Positions 39,993-47,763 of a stretch of DNA of 64,000 nucleotides are shown here, piece after piece. Position numbers and translations under genes: made by a program. Under the pieces are notes generated by a model, which was given only the letters and a program-made list of their open reading frames with translations, was not told the DNA's origin and searched no databases. Location of the stretch: NCBI GenBank assembly GCA_003116975.1, contig BGKB01000242.1, positions 186,001-250,000 on the forward strand, given 5' to 3'. Positions within the stretch are counted from its first letter, which is position 1, and every line of letters starts with the position of its first letter. Source of the stretch: Aurantiochytrium sp. KH105. Lineage: Eukaryota; Sar; Bigyra; Thraustochytrida; Thraustochytriidae.

Positions 39993-41000
39993 TTACTTGG
40001 AGACGAGCTTTTTAAGCTCGGCGAGCTCCGCCTCGAGCGTCTGGAGACGCTGCGAAACGGAGGCGGCCTTGATCTGAGCGTCAGCGGCGGTGCCCTCCTC
40101 TGTGAGGCGCGACTCGATCTTGGACAGAGAATCCTTGTCAAGCTTGGAAAGCACGCTGCGGACGAGCTGCTGGATTTGCTCACCACGCATGTTGACAGTA
40201 TCGAGAACCTCCTCATGCGAGGCGACGGGACCCTCGTCGCCGGGCAGGCGCACTGAGTTGGTGATGAGGGAAAGACCGAGCACGCGGATGCCGCAATGAC
40301 GGGCCACGACCACTTCTGGGACCGTGGACATGCCAACAGAGTCGCCACCCATGTTGAGGACCATCTGGGACTCGGCGCCAGTCTCGTACGTGGGGCCGGA
40401 CACCATGACGTAGGTGCCGAAGCGCTGCATGAAGGACTCCATGCCCATGTCCTTGGCCGTTTCCCAGATGAGCTGACGAAGAGTCACATCGTAGGCGTCA
40501 GACATGGGCGGGAAGCGAGCACCGCCAAAGGTGTCATCGTTGAGACCCACGAGCGGGTGCTTGCCTGCGAGGAGCGGGAAGCCAATGTGGTCCGAGATGA
40601 TCATGAGGTCACCGACCTTGAAGTTCCGGTTGACGCCTCCGGCGGCGTTGGTGACAATGAGGAACTCGACGCCAATGTGGCGCATCAGCTTGACGGGCAG
40701 CGTGACGGTCTTCATGGAGTGGCCCTCGTACGAGTGAAACCTGCCGCGCATGAGGACGACCGACACATTGTCGACCTTGCCGAAGACGAGCTCGCCCGTG
40801 TGGCCTGCGATGGTGGTCTGCGGAAAGTGGGGGATCTCGCTGTAGTCCACGACGAGCTTGTCGTCGAGCGCGTTGACAAGGCCGCTGAGTCCGGACCCGC
40901 AAATGACGCCCACGGTCGGCTTGGCGCCCTGCGACTTGGTCTCCAGAAAGGCCGCGGCCTCCTTCAGGTTCGCCTGCTCTCTCTCCAGCTCGGCCTGCAT
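39993..41000 (-). CDS. PNP: Purine nucleoside phosphorylase with C-terminal coiled coil
   Basis: 335 residues from the ATG at 41000. All family motifs are in order: phosphate-loop GSGLSG (35-40), GRFHSYEGH (86-94), TNAAGGVN (117-124), GPTYETGAE with the purine-binding Glu, STVPEVVVARH, and SLITN with Asn248. Asn at that site, rather than the Asp of MTA phosphorylase, predicts preference for inosine and guanosine. The enzyme releases free base and ribose-1-phosphate in purine salvage and is usually a cytosolic homotrimer of about 290 residues. Here about 45 extra C-terminal residues include heptads (SQRLQTLEAELAELKKL) that look like a coiled coil. The frame continues upstream into GC-rich leader, which is not counted as coding. 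Confidence 0.93.
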   Translation of the reverse strand: MQAELEREQANLKEAAAFLETKSQGAKPTVGVICGSGLSGLVNALDDKLVVDYSEIPHFPQTTIAGHTGELVFGKVDNVSVVLMRGRFHSYEGHSMKTVTLPVKLMRHIGVEFLIVTNAAGGVNRNFKVGDLMIISDHIGFPLLAGKHPLVGLNDDTFGGARFPPMSDAYDVTLRQLIWETAKDMGMESFMQRFGTYVMVSGPTYETGAESQMVLNMGGDSVGMSTVPEVVVARHCGIRVLGLSLITNSVRLPGDEGPVASHEEVLDTVNMRGEQIQQLVRSVLSKLDKDSLSKIESRLTEEGTAADAQIKAASVSQRLQTLEAELAELKKLVSK

Positions 41001-42407
41001 CTTTCCCGCCTGCTCGCTGCCGCTGCTTCTCCCTCTCGCTCTCTCTCTCGCTTGCTCGCTCGCTCGCTCGCTCGCTCGCTGCGCGTCTCTCCGCGGTGCG
41101 CGTGCGTCCGAGCAGGTCTCTCCGTCGATGCGCGTTTGCTTTGCGTTCGAGCGCGACGCGCAGTATCTTACTAGATGATCTCTATCCTTGCCGTAGCCGC
41201 CCTCCTCCTCGTCTCGCCCTTTCCCAACGCGCTTTTCCTCTTGTCCCAGTCGCTTTTCTTGACTGTGACTGTGAGTTGCTTTGCTATTCCTGACTGTGTG
41301 TGAGGTGCTGTTCTTGATCTCCAATCGGGTCTCTCCTCCGGGGCGGAACATCCACCGGGGATGAGGAGATGGCCGGCGCGGCGCGCGCCGCGGCGCCGGC
41401 AACGGGTGGCGGCGGCGGCGACCGACGACCGCGCGGCGGGCGGAGAGAGGAGCAGGGCGGGCGTGGGTGGAGGAGAGAGAGCAGGCGTAGGCGGCAGCGG
41501 AAGCGGCGCGCCGTCGGGATCGTGGGCCTGGCTGGGATTCTTCTGGCTTACGCGACCAGGGACCGACCGAGTGAGTCCCACGTCGTGGGCCCGTCGAAGA
41601 GGTCGCGCGGGGAAAAGGTTAGAACGCGCGATGGCGAAGCGAGCCAGCAGCAGCAGATGCAGGCTGGGCTCAGTGAGGGAGGGCGCGGACCGGATTTATT
41701 CCGAATAGCCAAGAGAGCTGGGCTGGATGACTCCCTCTGGAACTTGAAGGACCCCCCAAAAAGCGCCGGTTCATGCAACACTCGAGTATGCATGCATGCA
41801 GGCTGGCTGGCAGTCTGTTCTGACCGCTGCGGCCACCTCGAGAGATGAAATCGAGAGAACCACCTTTCTTCACTCACTTATCGTTGAACTTGTCAAATCG
41901 GACAACTTGTCCAATCGAAATTGGCTGTCGGTGGCTTAATGTGTGTGTCATCGTTCTTGACGTCAGCCAGAATTTCTATCAGCATCTGATATTCTCTTTC
42001 TTGGCATGAAATGAAAACCAAGTGGTCTTTGGGTGCGAGCTTGTGAACTCTTTGCGGATGGATCGTCACGCGTCAAGACCAACATGATCGAAACGAGACG
42101 ATCGATATTCAAAGGAGCCTGGGGGGATCGAAGCGAGAGTTAAATTTTTCATAGACGTGGACAATGCATGCGAGAGAGAGTATGAAACTCCGCGCACATT
42201 CTTATCATCTTTGACGAAACAGAAAATAATCAAAGACCTCATGAAAGAAAGAGGTGTTGTGCGAAAAGTGTGCACCCTTCGAGGGGACAGCATCGGGGAC
42301 CCCCCCCCCCCCCTTTTTCCATCTCCAGCGATAACTCGCGGAGGCCGAAACGCGACAACAAAACCAAGCGCGCGGTACTACCCACCCACGGAGCGACGCC
42401 GAGCACC
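41001..42407. other. Divergent intergenic region
   Basis: 1.4 kb between the PNP and TRM13 starts. A GCTC repeat is at about 41051-41080. GC-rich DNA spans about 41360-41650 and the remainder is AT-richer. A poly-C tract lies at 42300-42312. No gene is seen. Confidence 0.55.
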
Positions 42408-43783
42408 ATGGAGGAGACTGGCGCGGCGCAAGAAAGAAGAGGCGACGGGGAGAAGGACCATGACCATGCCAAGACTGATGCCAAAGCCGACCTGAAACGC
42501 GAAAAGGCGCAGCGGAGGAGGGAGCGCCGCGAGCGCGAGCGGGTGGACGCCATGAACGGCAAGAGCGGTCCTCGACCAGGGTGCTGCGAACACTTTCTCA
42601 AGGGCAAGAAGCGGTATTGCGGCATGAAGAAGCTGGAAGGGCAAAAGTTCTGCATCAACCATGGCGGAATCAAAGAGAATGAAACGAGAATCCCGTGTCC
42701 CATCGACCCGACCCACTCGGTCTTTGCAGATCAGCTTGAATCGCACCTGAAAAAGTGCGCCACGAGTCGGCAGGCAAGCCGATGGACATCCAAGGTATAT
42801 TACTCTGCTGGACTGCATAATCGACCTGCTCAAGGCCCAGACTCAGAGACGCCGGCACGCAAGCTTGCTGATTTCTCCGACGATGAGCGCGCTGCCATGA
42901 TCGCCCGTCTCGATGGACTCGAGGCGGCCATGGAGGCGCAGGTCAAACCGCAAAGAGTCGCTCTAGACGCAATTGCAAGCTCCGGGGCTCTCAACAAGTC
43001 TACTCCTGCGGCAGAGGAACCAACAGCAGGCCGAAAGCTTGCGCCATCCATCAAACATCGCGCCCAAGAGGCAATTATTATCCGGTGTACGCGCGCGCTG
43101 CTCGCGCAGAGTGGTGAGATCCCGGCGCGCCTCTGTCTGCTTGACATGGGCGCAGGCAAGGGTGCTCTTTCTTTGCACGCGCAAGAGCATTTTGACCACG
43201 TCAAAGAGCTTTCGCATGTGCTTGTGGACCGTGGGGCCTTTATGGCAAAGCGTGATCCGGCCATTGCAAAAGGCGCGCATGCATTTGAGCGCATTCGGAT
43301 GGACCTTCGTGACTTGGACCTATGGAAGGTGCCAACGTTGGTGAGTGGCCGTTCAAGCGGGGCGCAAGTCGCACTTTTTGCAAAGCATCTTTGCGGAGTG
43401 GCCACATGCTATGCTTTGCGTGGTGCAGCTTCGCCTAAAACGTGTGATGGACAGGCTGTTGATGCTATTGTTGTGGCGCTGTGCTGTCATGGCGCTTGTT
43501 CTTGGGACGGCTTTCTTGATCGCCCTGCTCTCGAGCGAGTGGGAATCACTCGTTCCGACTTTGAACTCATTCGGTGCATGGCTGCTTGGGCCGTGGACCA
43601 CGATACACGACGACCGCAACAGAGCTCCACCAAAAAGGTCAAGAGGGTTGATGATTGCGAGGAGGAGGAAGAGCAAGAAGGAGAAGACGGAGAAGACGAA
43701 GAAGACGATGGAGAAGACAAGGGGGGATCTCACGAGAGGAGAGCGGCCAAGACCGCGAAGCTTTCTCACGAGCATGATGATGG

Positions 43784-43825
<42 letters not shown>

Positions 43826-44063
43826 GACTGGCGGAAATGAAGCCGAGGTTGCAAACGTTGACGGCGGCGAGACAGGTTTGTCGGCAGAGGTCCGCCACCG
43901 TATCGGTTTGCAGTGCAAGAAGATCCTCAATCTCGCTCGCGTTCACTATTTGCAGTCTCAGGGCTATGACGCCGCTCTTCACACATTTGTCAATGCCGGA
44001 ACGACCAAGGAGAACACCTTGCTCGTCGCGCTTCGTCGTCCCAGCGGAGTCGCAGCGTCCTAA
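42408..44063 (+). CDS. TRM13: tRNA 2'-O-methyltransferase Trm13
   Basis: 551 residues from the ATG at 42408. A basic N-terminus leads to a CCCH zinc finger (CCEHFLKGKKRYCGMKK then CINH, about 59-85). A U11-48K-type CHHC finger follows (CPIDPTHSVFADQLESHLKKC). The Trm13 methyltransferase domain begins near residue 235 with the SAM-binding LLDMGAGKGALS. FAKHLCGVATCYALR and ALCCHGACSW are further signatures. Between the conserved FELIRCMAAWA and GLQCKKILNLARVHYL blocks lies an acidic insert of about 70 residues with a run of 15 Asp encoded by GAT repeats. The enzyme methylates position 4 in the acceptor stem of certain tRNAs. Confidence 0.92.
43779..43825 (+). repeat. (GAT)n coding repeat in TRM13
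   Basis: An uninterrupted GAT/GATGAT tract encoding poly-Asp within the acidic insert. It is likely length-variable. Confidence 0.85.
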
Positions 44064-44686
44064 TACACCATGCCATACTAAAAAACAATCTCCCCCCTCT
44101 GATCGCCGCACTCTGCTAAGGTTTTCATCCCGACCGCCTTCGGACGGTTCCTGCGCGAGCGCCATGCCAACCCCGGCGTACGTTCCAAGAAGGCGAAATG
44201 GAGAAAAACCGCATCTACGTCCAAGGGAAGTCTCGTACGCGCACCGCCGCCTCGCCCCGCCGTCGGGCGTCGTACAGGACCCGGGCCGGGCGACACAGGA
44301 TAGACCGCTGCTACGGTGCACCCGCCCGGCGAGATAGGCCTGTTTGCGCCGGTACCACGCGCTTGCGCATGCCAGCTCACCGCCGCCGCGCGGCCTCGCG
44401 ACGGCCGCCCGCGCGGCTCTCGCGGCGGTCTGCGCGCAGAGCCGCCGCCTTCCCTCCGCAAGAACCTGCCCGAGCCGCAGCCCGGCCGGCGTCTGCGTCT
44501 GCGGCCCTGCCGGCCGCGTGCCGCGGCGTGGCAGAGCTGGCCGGTGTTTCTGGCGCCTCGGAGGCGGGACGCGGAGGGAGACTCTTGTGCGTGCAGCAAA
44601 AGCACAACGCGGAGCAGATCGTTGGCACGGACGGCGGCGCGCGCAGGGACAGAGCTCGGAGGCAGGTCGTTCGCTCGCGCGCGGAG
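44064..44686. other. Intergenic region between TRM13 and the desaturase
   Basis: 623 bp, strongly GC-rich after 44280. The desaturase frame is open from an ATG at 44198, but the translated leader is an Arg/Ala-rich low-complexity stretch and is treated as 5' leader. Confidence 0.5.
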
Positions 44687-46067
44687 ATGGCGCCGGCCGT
44701 GAGGAGCGCTGCCGCCAGCGAGAAGATGGGCGCCGCCAGCGTGGCCGGCGTGAGCAAGGCGGCGGCCGCCGGCGGCGGGACTGCCGGCGCGAACAAGGAC
44801 GGCAAGGTGGAGATCAATGGACGCCTCTACAGCAAGGCGACGCCGCTGCCGCGCGAGGGGACGGAGAACTATGACATTATCAACGGCGACCACGGTCTCC
44901 CCTCGGCCGCCGACCTCCAGGACTCGCTGTGGACGCTGACCGACGAGCCGCACGCGCAGCGCCGCAACGAGATGATGAAGGAGGTCTCGGAGGAAGTCCG
45001 CAAGCTGCAGGGCTACGAGCCTCTCACCAAGTACATTGTTGTGCTGCTCATGTCGGCGCAGCTCGGCATGGGCTACTACTTGCGCGAGGAGGCCCTCTAC
45101 GGCGGAACGCTCAAGTTCTGGGTCATTTCTTATGTATTTGGCGCCATTATGGCGCAGGCGCTCTTTTTGGCTGCCCACGAGATCAGCCACAACCTCGCGT
45201 TCAAGTCGCTCAACGCGAACCGCCTTTTTGGCATGTTCACGAACCTGCCGCTCGTGCTCCCTTTTTTTATCGCCTTCAAGGAGTACCACCGTCTGCATCG
45301 TACGTTTGCTTTGTTTTCCTCGTTCACCCATGTGGCTCACGTGACGAGAGAGATCGGAGAGAGAGAGAGAGGGAAGAAGGAGGGCAATGAAGGAAAAAGA
45401 GAAGTAGAGATGAGAGAGAGAGAGGAAAACGGTGTTTTCGAGAACCTGTTCAACTAACGACTTGACGCTCTTGTCAACCAAACACACAGACAAGTACCAG
45501 GGTTCCGAGCTGGATGAGGATCTGCCCTCGGACTTTGAGATCTGGCTATGCCAGACAACGCCCGGCAAATGGTTCTGGCAGTTTAACCAGGTGTGGGCGT
45601 ACGCGCTTCGTCCTGTGATCCAGCACCCTCTGCCGATGAACCGCTGGCTGTTTGCGAACGCGGTCATCCAGATTATCTTTACGGCCGCCGTTGTCCACTT
45701 TATTGGCTGGGGCCCCATTTTTTACTTTTTGCTGTCTGACCATTTTGCCGGATCGATTCACCCGATTGCGGCGCACCACATTGCCGAGCACTATGTGTTC
45801 GCCGGCGAGCATGAGACCGGAAGCTACTATGGTCCTCTCAACTGGCTCACCTGGAATGTGGGCATGCACGACCCGCACCACGATTTCCCCAATGTGCCTT
45901 GGTCGAACCTTCCCAAGCTGCGCGCTATTGGTGACAAGTGGTACTCGAAGATCCCATACCACAAGAGTTGGACCGGTGTTCTGTGGTCTTTCCTCATGGA
46001 CCCCTCCATCACGCTCAACAACCGTGTGCGCCGCCATACGACCGAGAACAAGCCCAAGACCGAATAA
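44687..46067 (+). CDS. DEGS1: Dihydroceramide (sphingolipid) delta-4 desaturase, DES1/DEGS1 type
   Basis: Two exons, 44687-45299 and 45490-46067, give 396 residues. The N-terminal block LWTLTDEPHAQRRNEMMKE matches the Lipid_DES domain (animal WVYTDQPHADRR). Three His boxes are present: HEISH (164-168), HRLHH (201-205, completed only by splicing) and HDPHH (331-335). HPIAAHHIAEHY (295-306) and ETGSYYGPLN are also diagnostic. The enzyme inserts the delta-4 double bond into dihydroceramide in the ER membrane. Four hydrophobic segments flank the His boxes. The ATG at 44687 is chosen because upstream in-frame sequence is low-complexity; the true N-terminus could be one of several ATGs from 44198. 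Confidence 0.92.
45300..45489 (+). other. Intron of the desaturase gene
   Basis: 190 bp, GTACGT donor and CACAG acceptor, phase 1. Removal joins CAT-C to AC-AAG, creating the HRLHHKYQG box that the protein family requires. Confidence 0.92.
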
Positions 46068-47763
46068 CCCCAAGGGTTACATAGGCGCCGTTGTCTGCTA
46101 GGACATGACAAAAGGGGTCAAGCCAAGCCAATTCAAGCCACCATGGCTCGGCCTGCCTCCCTCCCATGGCCAGTAACTTGCTTATAATTGTTTTGTATGC
46201 CAGAGTCTTTTATTCGAGTCTTTCCGTTTGGCCGGTTCGCGAGCTAGCTAGATCGCTCCTTCGGCAGAACGCCCTTTTTCGCTCTGCCCTCGCATCCTTG
46301 ATTCACAATCAGCCGAGGTCGCTGTCGGTGCTTCCTCTTCAGGTCCGCCAGAATTCTGAACCGCAGCGCGGCCACCACTCCACGCAGCAGCCGCAGAGGC
46401 CACTCCAGCCTCGCAGGAAGTCTATCTTACAACCAACTGCTGTGCCGCGACCGCGACCACCACCCACCCACCCACTTACCCACTTCCTTGCTCACTCACT
46501 ACCCAGCCCCCCTGGCTGTCCGTGGACGCTTGGCCGACCGGCCAGGGTTTTCGTACAGTACGTCGTCGCACACCTCGCGGAAAAGCAAAGCCATGCTGTG
46601 CACGCACGCAGCATTCACGTTATAGCCATCGTCGTCGACGTCGCGCTTGTCCTTATCGTACTGCCCTTGCTTGCATCCAGAAGACGCACAATACTTTGCA
46701 CATTTTTTCCTGTTTCCTCTATCGCGGAAACCAAGCCAAGCCAAGCCAAGCCGAGCTGAGCCGAGCCGAGCGAGCCGCGCCAGCCGCCTCGAGCCCGCGA
46801 GGGCGAGGCGCCGCCCGCACGAGGCTGCGCCGCGGCAGAGCGCTGGCGGCGGCCGCGGCAGGCGCGGCGGCGCGCGGCGCAGGCGGAGCGCGCGCGAAGG
46901 CGCGAGGGCGCGAAGGCCCGAGCTCGCGGCCGCAGGCGCAGAGAAGAGCAGAGGCAGGCAGGCAGGCAGGCAGACCCAGATGCACCCGAGCCGCTCGCGC
47001 CCCTCCCGGACGGAACGCGCGGCGGCAGGCGAGGAGCGCGGGCAGCGGCGCGCGCGAGGAGCGCGCGAGGCCGCAGCGAGCGGCGGCGCGGCGGCCTCCG
47101 TGCGTGGCGTGCGTGGAGGCAGGCGTCCATCGGCTCGACAGGCGGGCGGGCATTCAAAAAACCATCGATCCATCCTACATCCGCGGCTTCCCCGCGGCAG
47201 CCGCGCGCAGAGACGAGCCCCGCGCGCGCGCCGCGCAGGATCCTTCCGCGCGAGCTGCGCAGCGCAGCGCGGCGCGGCGTGGAGCGGCGCAGGCAGGCGG
47301 GCATCGCCATCAGATTTCACTCCATCCTCGATCGCGACCGATTCCGCCGCACTCCGCGCGACTCCGCTCGAGCCCGCGGCGCCACGCCCCGCGCCGCCCC
47401 GCGCCGCGCCGCCCCGGCCCGCGCGGACGCCGCGCGCGCGCGGCCTCTCCTGGTCTCGCGGCGGGGAGCGCGGGCGAGGAGAGAGAAGAGTCGCGCGGGC
47501 GCGTGCCGCTCGGCCGCGTTCGCGCTGCGCTCGCTCGAGCTCGCGTCGAGCCCGCGCGCGGACGGGGACGCGCTGGCGGGCCGGCCTCGCGCGGCAGGCG
47601 GGCGGCGGGCGCGTCCGGAGGGGCGACGCGCGCTAGAGCTGCGCGTGGCCGGCTGGAGCGGCCAGAGTCGTCGTCCTTGAGTGCGGACCGCCTGAAGGAG
47701 TTGTAGGGAGAGAGGGGGGAAGGCGTGGGCGGGGGCTTGGCGGGCGACGTGCCCGCCGAGGAC
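46068..47763. other. Intergenic region and GC-rich leader of the Myb gene
   Basis: 1.7 kb without a credible gene. A CCAAG/GAGCC pentanucleotide run (46733-46774) marks the start of a very GC-rich stretch that continues to about 47720 and includes a GGCA repeat (46951-46973). Very long Arg/Ala-rich frames here are treated as noise. Confidence 0.55.
46733..46774. repeat. (CCAAG)n / (GAGCC)n pentanucleotide repeat
   Basis: CCAAG units pass into CCGAG units with the same five-base period, about 1 kb before the Myb start. Confidence 0.8.

Noticed and set aside
41001..41402. N-terminal extension of PNP
   Set aside because: Upstream frame is repetitive (Ala/Arg/Glu/Ser) and other PNPs begin near the residue chosen here.
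44078..45718. 546-codon open frame on minus across the desaturase gene
   Set aside because: It is antisense to the clear DEGS1 exons and intron, with biased Arg/Ala/His composition; a shadow of GC-rich DNA.
46522..47706. 394-codon plus frame before the Myb gene
   Set aside because: Pure Arg/Ala/Gly-rich leader sequence, open in several frames at once, with no domain.
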